A program made the position numbers and the translations under genes. From Dactylosporangium aurantiacum (GTDB taxonomy: Bacteria > Actinomycetota > Actinomycetes > Mycobacteriales > Micromonosporaceae): a DNA stretch of 64,000 nucleotides. Within the stretch, counting starts at the first letter, position 1, and each line of letters starts with the position of its first letter. Below are positions 55,624 to 63,200 of the stretch, one piece after another. The stretch spans positions 94,001 to 158,000 of the forward strand of contig NZ_JNYJ01000023.1 of NCBI RefSeq assembly GCF_000716715.1, given 5' to 3'. Below the pieces are notes generated by a model. The model ran no database searches. It worked only from the letters and a program-made list of their open reading frames with translations, and had not been told where the DNA came from.

Positions 55624-56721
55624 ATGTCCGATTCATCTCCACCGTCGCAGGCCGCGTCCGTGCCGGGCCTCCTCGCCGACGTGGCGGCCGCGCTTGGCCG
55701 GCACCCTGCGCATAGTGCGGTCGTCGTCGGTTTCCGCGACCAGCGCCTCACCTTCGTCGCGCGGTTTGACCTGCCCGCCGAGTCCTTGGCGGTGGACCCG
55801 ACCAGCGACGCGACAGCTGAGGCGGCGCAGGTGCTGCACGACATCGCGGTGCAGGGGCACGGTCTCGGCAGCGTCAACCTGGTCGTCGTCGGTTACGGCG
55901 ACGCGGCGCCGGTCATAACAATGTTCGAGGTGGCCACGGCGGTGTTCACCGTGCACGGCCTGACCGTGATGCACCTATTCCGTGTTACCGGTGAGCGGTA
56001 CTTCGAGCACCGTCCCGATCAGCCCACCTCGACCGGCGGTGGTACACCGTTCACCCTGCCGCCTCGGCCCACCCGGACCACGGCCGGTGCCCCACCGCAA
56101 GCGCACTGCGCCGCTGATCCTGGAGCTGACACTGGAGACGACACCGGCGACGACACTGATGCCGAGGCCGTGCTACCGGTCACCGGCGACGCGGCGACGG
56201 CGATGCGAGTGGCCCACAAGCGGGTTATGGCCCGATTGAAGGCCATGGTGCTGCCCGCTCCACCCACCGGCCTGGTGGAACGCGTCGACACGACGGTTGG
56301 TGAGGACCTGGGGCGGCTGGTGCATGCCGTCGTTGACAACGCGATGCGCACCTGCCATGCCGGCGGGACCCTCGACGACGATGCCGCCGCGGAACTCATC
56401 GTCCTGCTGGGCAGTGACGTCGTCCTGGATTACGCGTACGTGAAGACCGACAACGGCGACGGCCGGTATTTGCAGCTGTGGCTGGACTTGACTCGCCGGG
56501 CGATGCCCGGGTTCGTGACCGGCCCTGCCTGCCTCGCCGCGTACTTGGCGTGGCGGGCGCACCAACCGTCGCTCGCCCGCCACTGCGTTGGCCGTGCGCT
56601 GCGCGACGACCCCGGCAACCCGTTCGCCGTTCTCATCCAGCAGCTGCTGGACGAGGACATACCGCCGCACCTGGCGCACTACATCGCGCTGCTGCGCAAC
56701 GCCGGCGGCGCCGGGCGGTAG
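55624..56721 (+). CDS. DUF4192-like protein (copy 2)
   Basis: This 365-residue protein starts MSDSSPPSQAASVPGLLADV and then AAALGRHPAHSAVVVGFRDQ, a divergent version of the DUF4192 start. The C-terminal helical part matches that of copy 1 in layout (YLQLWLDLTRRAMPGFVTGP, then ACLAAYLAWRAHQPSLARHC). A short acidic repeat GADTGDDTGDDTDAE lies in the linker. AAGGAG is six bases before the ATG. Function unknown. It sits between the two DprA-like genes. Confidence 0.75.
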   Translation: MSDSSPPSQAASVPGLLADVAAALGRHPAHSAVVVGFRDQRLTFVARFDLPAESLAVDPTSDATAEAAQVLHDIAVQGHGLGSVNLVVVGYGDAAPVITMFEVATAVFTVHGLTVMHLFRVTGERYFEHRPDQPTSTGGGTPFTLPPRPTRTTAGAPPQAHCAADPGADTGDDTGDDTDAEAVLPVTGDAATAMRVAHKRVMARLKAMVLPAPPTGLVERVDTTVGEDLGRLVHAVVDNAMRTCHAGGTLDDDAAAELIVLLGSDVVLDYAYVKTDNGDGRYLQLWLDLTRRAMPGFVTGPACLAAYLAWRAHQPSLARHCVGRALRDDPGNPFAVLIQQLLDEDIPPHLAHYIALLRNAGGAGR

Positions 56722-56795
56722 ACACCCGCACCTCCACGGGTGCGTGCTCACCTCGCGTCGACGGGCCGGCTGGGGCGTGGGGCGTCCCAGCCTGT

Positions 56796-56812
56796 CCGCC
56801 GCCACGAGGCGG
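56796..56812 (+). promoter_or_regulatory. Leader hairpin related to the ArdC leader
   Basis: CCGCC-gccacga-GGCGG ends four bases before AGGAGG (56817-56822). The surrounding bases (GGCTGGGGC, CCTGTCCGCCGCCAC, GGAGGCCA, ATGGCCACA) recur in the leader at 53,124-53,195, so the two 5' regions are homologous. Confidence 0.55.
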
Positions 56813-56830
56813 GGAGAGGAGGCCATCAAC

Positions 56831-57850
56831 ATGGCCACACACCACATCACGATGCCGCCACCCGCGGCACCGCCCGGCCACCACGGCCAACATCTGACCA
56901 CACGAGCGAGCGCCACCGATGCCGAGGCACGGATCGCGCGGGCGAAACTCAGCTGGGTATTCGGCCCGAGCCGCGCTCATGTCACCGCCATGGTCGCTGA
57001 GCACGGCCCGCAAGCCGCCTACGAGCGGCTCTCCCACGGGGACGTCGCACGCGAGACCCTCCGCCCGGAGGTTCGTCATCGCCTCCGGCCGATCCGTGAG
57101 CAGGCCACCGACGGCGTCGCCGAGGCGATGACGTGGTGCCGGGTGGTGATCCCGGAGGACCCGGACTGGCCGGCCGGGATCAGCGACCTCACCCGCGTCG
57201 TCGGGTCCAGCCCGGTCTGCCTGTGGGCGCTCGGCCCCGCGCCGACACCACAGCCAGCCACCACGGTGACCGTCACCGGCACCGACGTCGCCACCCCATA
57301 CGGTGTGTGGACCACCGACGAGATCGCCACCGAGCTCGCCGTCGCCGGCCGCACCGTCGTGTCGACCGGCATTCGCGGCATCGACGGCACCGCGCTACGG
57401 GCCGCGGCGGCCTGCGACGCAGCGGTGGCGGTTCTACCGTGCGGGCTGCGGCAGCTGTACCCGCAAGCCAGCGTCGACATGTACCGGCGGCTCGCCGTGA
57501 CCGGGTTGCTGCTGAGCGCGTGGCCGCCGGACGCGCAAGCCAGTACCCGGCGGTGGTCGGCGAACCGGTCACTGCTCGCCACGGTCAGCGGCGGCACCGT
57601 CGTCGTTGAGGCCGCGCACGGCGCCGTAGCGATCGGCACGCTACAGCGGGCGTTGCGGTTCGGCCGCCGCGGCATGGTCGTGCCGGGGCCGGTAACCTCG
57701 ACGGTGTCCGGCGGCTGCCACCAGCTGCTGCGCGCCGACCCGCGGGTCCGGGCGGTCACCAGCGCCGCCGACATCATCGCCGACCTCGCCACGGACCCCA
57801 TCGCGGACCGCATCACCACACACGCGGCCATGTCGACGGGCGGTGCGTAG
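56831..57850 (+). CDS. DprA/Smf-like protein (copy 2)
   Basis: This 339-residue protein is clearly related to the DprA-like protein at 54431: both share CRVVIPED, STGxxGxxxxALRAA, LPCGLxxLYPxA (SCGL in copy 1), LLLSAWPPDA, GGTVxVEA and GMVVPGPVTS. The phosphate loop is VTGTDVATPYGVWTTDEIA, again lacking GSR, while STGIRGIDGTALRAAAACDA is closer to real DprA than copy 1. GAGGAGG lies nine bases before the ATG. It follows the second DUF4192-like gene and is followed with no gap by the zinc-finger gene. Confidence 0.75.
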   Translation: MATHHITMPPPAAPPGHHGQHLTTRASATDAEARIARAKLSWVFGPSRAHVTAMVAEHGPQAAYERLSHGDVARETLRPEVRHRLRPIREQATDGVAEAMTWCRVVIPEDPDWPAGISDLTRVVGSSPVCLWALGPAPTPQPATTVTVTGTDVATPYGVWTTDEIATELAVAGRTVVSTGIRGIDGTALRAAAACDAAVAVLPCGLRQLYPQASVDMYRRLAVTGLLLSAWPPDAQASTRRWSANRSLLATVSGGTVVVEAAHGAVAIGTLQRALRFGRRGMVVPGPVTSTVSGGCHQLLRADPRVRAVTSAADIIADLATDPIADRITTHAAMSTGGA

Positions 57851-58381
57851 ATGACGACGCCACCTGCGGTCCCGCCGCACCTGCTGGACCGGCCGCTCGC
57901 CGGCGGGCTCGTCGTACCGTGGATCACACCGGTCACCAACGCCGGCGTGTCGCTGTTCGGCAACATCGCCGAGGCGAACCAGCACCGGTGCCTGCGTGAG
58001 CGGCGGTGCCAGATCTGCGGTCGGCACCTGCCGGACACTGCGGTGCTGTTCGCCCGTCGGTCCGACCTGCTGCTGCAGTGCACGTCGGAACCGGCGACCT
58101 GCCCACCGTGCGCCGTGTACAGCGCCCGGGCGTGCCCGATGCTGTCCGGCGCCCGCACCACCTACCGCTCCGGCACGCATCCAGCGCTCGCCGACGCACC
58201 CGCGGACCCGCAGCGGCGACTGCGGCAGAGCGCGGCTGCGGAGCGATGGTTCGCCGTACACGTCCAGCAATACACCGTGATCCGCCACCCGGAAGTGCCG
58301 GACACCCTGGCCGCGTCATGGCGGCGGATACCCCCGCTGCGCATCGATCCGGCACTGGCGATCGGCGGGCCGGCCGCCTGA
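57851..58381 (+). CDS. Cysteine-rich putative zinc-binding protein
   Basis: This 176-residue protein has GGLVVPWITPVTNAGVSLFG near its start, then CLRERRCQICGRHL, CTSEPATCPPC and ARACPMLSG. The order 'VPW...CxxCG...CxxC...ARACPxL' matches a widespread actinobacterial mobile-element family of unknown function that I recall but cannot name. At least four cysteines could bind zinc. The ATG follows directly on the stop of the DprA-like gene, so it is in the same operon. Confidence 0.65.
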   Translation: MTTPPAVPPHLLDRPLAGGLVVPWITPVTNAGVSLFGNIAEANQHRCLRERRCQICGRHLPDTAVLFARRSDLLLQCTSEPATCPPCAVYSARACPMLSGARTTYRSGTHPALADAPADPQRRLRQSAAAERWFAVHVQQYTVIRHPEVPDTLAASWRRIPPLRIDPALAIGGPAA

Positions 58382-58736
58382 CCCGGTAGCGCAACCGGCG
58401 CTGCCGGCGGCGTCCAGCACCGCGGGTGCACCGTTCACGGGCCGCACCACCGGTCGCACGTTCGCAGTCGCTCCCACCTGGGCCGACCCTCGGGTCCAGC
58501 GCACTGCCTACGCCAACCCGATGCCGGGTCCGCCACGGCACGTCGGCGGCGGACCCGGCACGTCGTCACCGGCATCGCCGCAGCCACGACGGCCATCACC
58601 GCGACACGCCGGCATTACCAGGCATTCCGACCGTCGACGCGCCGAGACCCTGCACCGCCACAGCGCCGGCCACCGTGTGCCGTTCGCCCGATCAGCGCGC
58701 ACAAGCGCGCCCTTTCTGTGTTTTGTGGAGGTAACC
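58382..58736. other. 355-base gene-free interval
   Basis: I see no gene with good codon use. The right end holds the hairpin at 58695-58710 and the GTGGAGG ribosome site of the leader ORF. The rest shows only short GC-rich repeats. Confidence 0.45.
58695..58710 (+). promoter_or_regulatory. Leader hairpin
   Basis: GCGCGC-acaa-GCGCGC is followed by a U-rich stretch (CTTTCTGTGTTTTG) and GGAGG at 58727-58731. The T-rich stretch makes this the most terminator- or attenuator-like stem of the set. Confidence 0.5.
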
Positions 58737-58790
58737 ATGACCACTCCCCTACGCCCGTCCGCACGCCCGTCGGCAGGATCACGTCGATGA
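58737..58790 (+). CDS. 17-residue leader peptide coupled to the wall hydrolase
   Basis: The peptide MTTPLRPSARPSAGSRR has a strong ribosome site (GTGGAGG) and its stop codon overlaps the ATG of the NlpC/P60 gene (ATGA at 58787-58790). The hydrolase has no ribosome site of its own, so its translation probably depends on this ORF. The peptide is basic and rich in Pro, Ser and Arg. Confidence 0.55.
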   Translation: MTTPLRPSARPSAGSRR

Positions 58791-59494
58791 GCGCCAAGAT
58801 TCTTGGCCTCGTCGTGGCAGTGTGCGCCGCCGCCGTCGTCACCTGCGCCGCTGGCCTCGGCGTCCTAGGCGGACACGCCGCGTGCAGCAGCACACTCGAA
58901 CCCGGCACCGCGTCGAGCACCTACAGTGCTGGCCAGGACTCCCCAGCGACGGCTCCCGCCACCACCGCGTCCGCGCCGACCAGCGACCAGACGACCCCGG
59001 TCTCGTTCGCGTTGCCCTGCACCGCGGACGGCGGCGAACTCGCCGGTGAGGTGATCGCCGCGCCTGCGGATTACCGAGTGCCTGCCGGCACGTCACCGGT
59101 CGCAGCGGCCGCGATCACCTGGGCACTCGCCCAGCTCGGCACCCCGTACACCTTCGGCGGCGACTGCACCGCTCCCCGCTCCGGCATCCCCGCCCGGCAA
59201 TGCGACTGCTCGAGCCTGATGCAGATCGCGTACCGCCACGCCGGCGTCAACATCCCCCGCACGACCACCGAGCAGGTCCACGCCGGCGTCGGCGTCCCCG
59301 TCGATGATGTCGCACCGGGCGACCTTGTGTTCATTCCCGGCAGCGGCGGCACCCGCAGCAGCCCCGGCCACGTCGGCATGTACCTCGGCAACGACCTACT
59401 GATCCAAGCCCCACATACTGGCGACGTCGTCAAGATCAGTCCACTGTCGCGGTGGCGGAACCAGGTTGCGGCTGTCCGACGGGTCGTTGAATAG
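58787..59494 (+). CDS. NlpC/P60 cell-wall hydrolase
   Basis: This 235-residue protein has an N-terminal membrane anchor or signal (about 3-25, ILGLVVAVCAAAVVTCAAGL), a Ser/Thr/Ala linker, and an NlpC/P60 domain. The catalytic Cys is in CDCSSLMQ and the His in GHVGMYLG, with APHTG as the third polar position. ALAQLGTPYTFGGDC marks the domain start. It would cleave peptidoglycan stem peptides and open the wall locally for the conjugation machine. Starting at 58787 gives a stop-start overlap with the leader peptide. Confidence 0.85.
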   Translation: MSAKILGLVVAVCAAAVVTCAAGLGVLGGHAACSSTLEPGTASSTYSAGQDSPATAPATTASAPTSDQTTPVSFALPCTADGGELAGEVIAAPADYRVPAGTSPVAAAAITWALAQLGTPYTFGGDCTAPRSGIPARQCDCSSLMQIAYRHAGVNIPRTTTEQVHAGVGVPVDDVAPGDLVFIPGSGGTRSSPGHVGMYLGNDLLIQAPHTGDVVKISPLSRWRNQVAAVRRVVE

Positions 59495-59674
59495 GACGGT
59501 TCAGATCATCGTCCCGGGTCCAGCTCCTCCATCGGAGGCGGCCATCAGATGGTGGCCGCCTTGTCGCATGTCCACGGGAGGACAGACCTCATCGCAACCC
59601 GCTCCGCGAACACGGTAGCCGCTCCATTCGCCACCGACTCCGGCCGACGCCCGGCCGACCGCGCACACGCACCT

Positions 59675-59703
59675 TCCGGGCACGGCCGACAGCCGTGCCC
59701 GGA
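59675..59703 (+). promoter_or_regulatory. 12-bp leader hairpin
   Basis: TCCGGGCACGGC pairs perfectly with GCCGTGCCCGGA around CGACA. AGGAGG begins 16 bases later and the ATG is at 59732. Confidence 0.6.
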
Positions 59704-59731
59704 TTCCCGCACACGCCAGAGGAGGAATCCC

Positions 59732-60331
59732 ATGCACGGCAACAGCTCCAGCGGCGCACGCCGCCGACGCCCCGACGTCACCCCGCAGGTCCCTGCCCTG
59801 CTGCACCGCGCCCAACTCGGCGACCGTAACGCCTTCGCCGAGCTCTACCGGACTTACCACGAGCCTGTCACCCGCTACGTCAACGTCCGCATGCGCGATC
59901 GTGACCGCGACGCGATCCCGGACCTCGTCCAGGAAGCGTTCACCGGCGCCCTGACCGAGCTGTCCACCACGCTGCTCGACGTCCGCGGCTGGTGCATCAT
60001 CCAGGCCGCGAAGACGTGCATGCGCCACGACTGGTCGCGCCGCCGCTATACCCGCGCCGCACACACCATGCACCGTCACGCCGCCCTCGACACCACGCCC
60101 CCGCCCGTCGTCGATCCGGCCGCCCGGCCCGAACACATCACGTTCGTCCACGCGATGGCCCGGCTCACCGCCGCCGAACGCCGCGCGATCCAACTGCGCT
60201 ACCTCGACGATTACCCCCGCGACGCAGCGGCCCGCCTCATGGACCGCAGCCCCGAGGCGATGCGGTGCCTGGAACGACGCGCCCTGCGCCGCATGCGAGC
60301 CACCTTCACCACCGCAGCGGCGACGTCATGA
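59732..60331 (+). CDS. ECF-like RNA polymerase sigma factor
   Basis: This 199-residue protein has a sigma region 2 (AELYRTYHEPVTRYVNVRMR then IPDLVQEAFTGAL) and region 4 (LTAAERRAIQLRYLDDYPRD then AAARLMDRSPEAMRCLERRA). This is the size and layout of ECF-type sigma factors. AGAGGAGGA precedes the ATG. It has no obvious anti-sigma partner; the small Cys-containing protein coupled to it (ATGA overlap) could be one. It may direct transcription of the element's own genes. Confidence 0.78.
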   Translation: MHGNSSSGARRRRPDVTPQVPALLHRAQLGDRNAFAELYRTYHEPVTRYVNVRMRDRDRDAIPDLVQEAFTGALTELSTTLLDVRGWCIIQAAKTCMRHDWSRRRYTRAAHTMHRHAALDTTPPPVVDPAARPEHITFVHAMARLTAAERRAIQLRYLDDYPRDAAARLMDRSPEAMRCLERRALRRMRATFTTAAATS

Positions 60332-60718
60332 CCGGCCCAATCACCGGGCCAGCGATCGATGGTAAGGAGCTGCACCGGCTGTGCGTGTTCGCGCTGGCGC
60401 TGACCTGCGGCCATCGCGTCACCCTGGCTGTCAACGGCTGGTATCCGGTCTCCGTCGCCTGCTGCGACCGGCTCGGCGGCACGATCCTGCACCCCCTACG
60501 CCTCTGACGTCGACTACGTCAGCGTCGTCTCCGAGGACTACGAGTACCGGCCCACCGGCAGCCCGCGAGAGCCGGACCAGCTCCTCGCCCGGCAGTCCCG
60601 CACCGACGAACCCCAGCGAGCTTCCAACGGCAGGTGGGTCAGCGCCGGACGCTATCCCGCCCGAGTCGGGACGGCCGACAGCCTCGACGGCACGACCGCG
60701 CCGGCAACGGCCCACTGA
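60328..60718 (+). CDS. Small Cys-containing protein, apparently frameshifted
   Basis: The frame starting with ATG at 60328 (overlapping the sigma stop) encodes MTGPITGPAIDGKELHRLCV, then CGHRVTLAVNGWYPVSVACC, and ends at 60507 after 59 residues. A +1 shift at the run of five C residues near 60,490-60,497 joins it to a long open frame without its own start: YASDVDYVSVVSEDYEYRPT, ending at 60718. The join gives a coherent protein of about 129 residues. This may be a mutation, a homopolymer sequencing error or programmed frameshifting. Three cysteines and CGH suggest metal binding. Family not identified. Confidence 0.5.
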
Positions 60719-60767
60719 CCCTCGTACCTCGAGGACACCGCCGGCACCGGCGTCAGCACCACAACAA

Positions 60768-60790
60768 ACGGCCCGCCAGCGGCGGGCCGT
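60768..60790 (+). promoter_or_regulatory. Hairpin before the third GGDEF gene
   Basis: ACGGCCCGCC-agc-GGCGGGCCGT is a perfect 10-bp stem about 75 bases before the next start. It may terminate the upstream transcript. Confidence 0.55.
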
Positions 60791-60847
60791 CGTCATATCC
60801 ACAGGACCCGGGACGCAACGCGCCTAGACAACGAGAGCGTCCCGGGC

Positions 60848-60863
60848 CTCCATCGAAATGGAG
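60848..60863 (+). promoter_or_regulatory. Hairpin covering an ATG and the ribosome site
   Basis: CTCCAT-cgaa-ATGGAG, with flanking GGG/CCC pairs, encloses the ATG at 60858 and the GGAG that would serve the GTG at 60870. Folding would hide the ribosome site. Confidence 0.45.
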
Positions 60864-60869
60864 ACCCCA

Positions 60870-61580
60870 GTGTTCATCACGATCCTCGTGATCGCCACCA
60901 TCGCCGCGGCGATCCTCAGCATCGGCGTCGGGCTCGGCCGCCTCGCCGCCCGGCCAGCCCTCAACCGCACGTACCGCGAGCTTGCCGACGCGGCCTGGCA
61001 GCTCGCCCACGACCCGCTCACCGGACTGTTCAACCGCACCGGGCTGCACGCCGTCTACACCGGGCTCGCCGCCGCACCTGGACCGCAGCCGCTCATCGTC
61101 ATGCTCCTGGACCTCGACGGGTTCAAAGCAGTCAACGACACCTACGGCCACGACGGCGGCGACACGCTGCTCATGGAGGTCGCAGACAGGATCAGCTCGA
61201 TCACCGAGATCAACGGCGGTGCCGCCGCCCGACTGTCCGGAGACGAGTTCGTCATCATCCTGCCCGTCCGCGACCAGCAGATCGCCAGCCTCGCAGACAC
61301 GATCGTCTCGGCAGTCGGCAGGCCCGTCCAGGTCGACACCGACAACGGGCCGGTCACGACCGCCGTCACCGCCAGCATCGGCGTCGCCGTCATCGAGAGC
61401 ACCGACCACCTGCAAGACGTCGCCCTACACCGGGCCGACACCGCCATGTACCACGCCAAACACCAGGGCGGAAACCAGCACATCACCTACGCGCCCGGCA
61501 TGACCATGCCCGACCGGCAACACCGTCGCGGACCCCGGCCGCGCGACCTGCGCCACAACCGCCCGGGGGTGACCGCATGA
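60870..61580 (+). CDS. GGDEF-domain protein with SGDEF signature
   Basis: This protein has 236 residues from the GTG at 60870, which has GGAG about six bases upstream; an in-frame ATG at 60858 would add four residues. One N-terminal membrane helix (about 1-25) precedes a complete GGDEF domain: DPLTGLFNRTGLH, VMLLDLDGFKAVNDTYGHDG, SGDEF, and TASIGVAVIESTDHLQDVAL. All metal and substrate positions except the first signature Gly are kept, so cyclase activity is plausible. It is the least divergent of the three GGDEF proteins on the element. The next gene starts within its stop codon. Confidence 0.8.
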   Translation: MFITILVIATIAAAILSIGVGLGRLAARPALNRTYRELADAAWQLAHDPLTGLFNRTGLHAVYTGLAAAPGPQPLIVMLLDLDGFKAVNDTYGHDGGDTLLMEVADRISSITEINGGAAARLSGDEFVIILPVRDQQIASLADTIVSAVGRPVQVDTDNGPVTTAVTASIGVAVIESTDHLQDVALHRADTAMYHAKHQGGNQHITYAPGMTMPDRQHRRGPRPRDLRHNRPGVTA

Positions 61581-62875
61581 TGCCGGCCCGCGACGAGATG
61601 GCGTGCGCTGTGTGCTTCGTACCGCTCAACGTCTTCAACGGCGAGTACGGGCACCCCCTGCACCACGACACCGACGGGCACCAGCCCGTCCCGGTACCGG
61701 TCCGCACCCTGGACACCGTGCGGCGCGTCTGCGACTTCTGCGGCGACCCACAATCCGCGTGGACGATCACGGGCGGCAACGTCGCCGTCCTCGGCGTCGG
61801 CGTCGGCGACCAGCAGGGCCTCCTGCAAGACCTGGGCGCGGTCTGGGCGGCGTGCGTGCCCTGCACCATCGACATCGAAGCAGGCCGCACCGATGCACCC
61901 GCCGAACGAGCCGCACGCCGAGCAGGGCTGCACCGCGACGCCGTCACCCGCGCCGCATACCGGACGCTGCATGCCGGGTTCCTCGCCGACCGGCGTCCCG
62001 GCCGAACGCTCATCACCACCACCGCCTGGCCCGACCTCACCCTCGATGCCCGCCACCTGCCGCGCATCCGCGACGGTCTCACCCGGCTCTGCCGGGGGCC
62101 GCTCGGCCTGCCTGCGACAACAACAGTTCCGTATCGCCGGACCGACCTGGCCGACTCACTGGACCGCGCACGCCTCTACTGGGTCGACGACGACTTCACC
62201 GACATGGCCGAAGCCGCCACAGCCGACCTTCCGGCAGTCACCGCCACCAGCAACCTCGCACCGTGCGACGACGGACTGCTCATCTGGTCCCGATCCATCG
62301 CACCTCGCGGCATCACCGCCGCCAGCTGGAAACGCCGCGACAACGCCACCTGGATCGTCCTCTACCGCGCCATCGGAGGCGGCCTGCGGGACGAAGCCAT
62401 GCAGGCACTCCGCGGCGACGCCGGCTGGCTCACCCCGATCCGCGACCACATCCTCGACGCCGGCCAGCAACTCGGCGAGTGCGGAAGTCACCCGCTCGCG
62501 CCGGTTCTAGCCACCTGGCTCCTCATCGCTCAGGGCGCCGCCGAAACCGAACCCGCGGCGATCGACAAGAACGTCCGCAAAAAATACGCACGAGCGAAAC
62601 GCCCACTACCCGACGTGCGAATCATCCACATTCGAACCCGCCACAACGCGAACACCGGCAGCTCCCGGACGGCGACCAGCAGGGCGTACACCAGCCGAGT
62701 CTGGGTAACCGGGCACTGGCGCGACCAGCCCTACGGACCAGGCCGAGCACTACGCCGCCCCGTCTACATCCATCCCCACCTTCGAGGCCCCAAGGATGCA
62801 GAGATCAAGCTCAGCACTACGGTGCGCATCCTAAGCAAACAAAAGCCAGACGATGCGCCGGAGGCCGACGTCTAA
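61577..62875 (+). CDS. Unknown protein with N-terminal cysteine pairs
   Basis: This 432-residue protein starts MMPARDEMACAVCFVPLNVF and overlaps the GGDEF stop as ATGA. Three cysteine pairs (CAVC, CDFCGD, CVPC, within the first 100 residues) suggest one or two zinc ribbons. The middle is helical and contains a tryptophan-rich WKRRDNATWIVLYRAIGG. The C-terminal part is basic, with IIHIRTRHNANTGSSRT and YIHPHLRGPKDAEIKLSTTV, resembling a nucleic-acid-binding tail. I recognise no enzyme motif. It is the last gene of the coupled cargo series. Confidence 0.65.
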   Translation: MMPARDEMACAVCFVPLNVFNGEYGHPLHHDTDGHQPVPVPVRTLDTVRRVCDFCGDPQSAWTITGGNVAVLGVGVGDQQGLLQDLGAVWAACVPCTIDIEAGRTDAPAERAARRAGLHRDAVTRAAYRTLHAGFLADRRPGRTLITTTAWPDLTLDARHLPRIRDGLTRLCRGPLGLPATTTVPYRRTDLADSLDRARLYWVDDDFTDMAEAATADLPAVTATSNLAPCDDGLLIWSRSIAPRGITAASWKRRDNATWIVLYRAIGGGLRDEAMQALRGDAGWLTPIRDHILDAGQQLGECGSHPLAPVLATWLLIAQGAAETEPAAIDKNVRKKYARAKRPLPDVRIIHIRTRHNANTGSSRTATSRAYTSRVWVTGHWRDQPYGPGRALRRPVYIHPHLRGPKDAEIKLSTTVRILSKQKPDDAPEADV

Positions 62876-63200
62876 CGCAGATCGATGTGGCGGCGGAGCA
62901 CTTCCGCCGCCACATAACAACGCTTGTATGCGCGTCGCTCACCACCGAAGCGCCGGTGGTGCTGGCCTGACGGTGACCAGCACAGCCCTGCCCACGCGCA
63001 CCAGATCTTGGCCAGGTGCATCGTCGTCTTTGAACGCGGGTTGCCTAAACGCAAATGCGGAGGCGATGCGGTGCAGTCCGTCCCTCCGTCCTCCCCATCC
63101 TCCGGCAGCTCCGCCATCGCCGTCACCCCGTAGGTGCGGCCGGCACTTTCGGCGGGTTCGGCGCGGCGGGTCAGGCGCTATTTCGCTCGCCGAGCTCCTG
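62876..63200. other. 325-base interval with a long hairpin
   Basis: No gene is supported. It begins with the 13-bp hairpin at 62885-62915, and GTGCTGG/CCAGCAC (62959-62983) is another inverted repeat. Short frames on both strands have poor codon use. Confidence 0.45.
62885..62915 (+). terminator. 13-bp hairpin after the cargo operon
   Basis: ATGTGGCGGCGGA pairs perfectly with TCCGCCGCCACAT around GCACT. It starts ten bases after the stop of the last coupled gene and is well placed as an operon terminator. Confidence 0.6.

Noticed and set aside
62872..63126. 84-residue minus-strand ORF near the right end
   Set aside because: It has no ribosome site, runs through the 13-bp hairpin, and has unconvincing composition.
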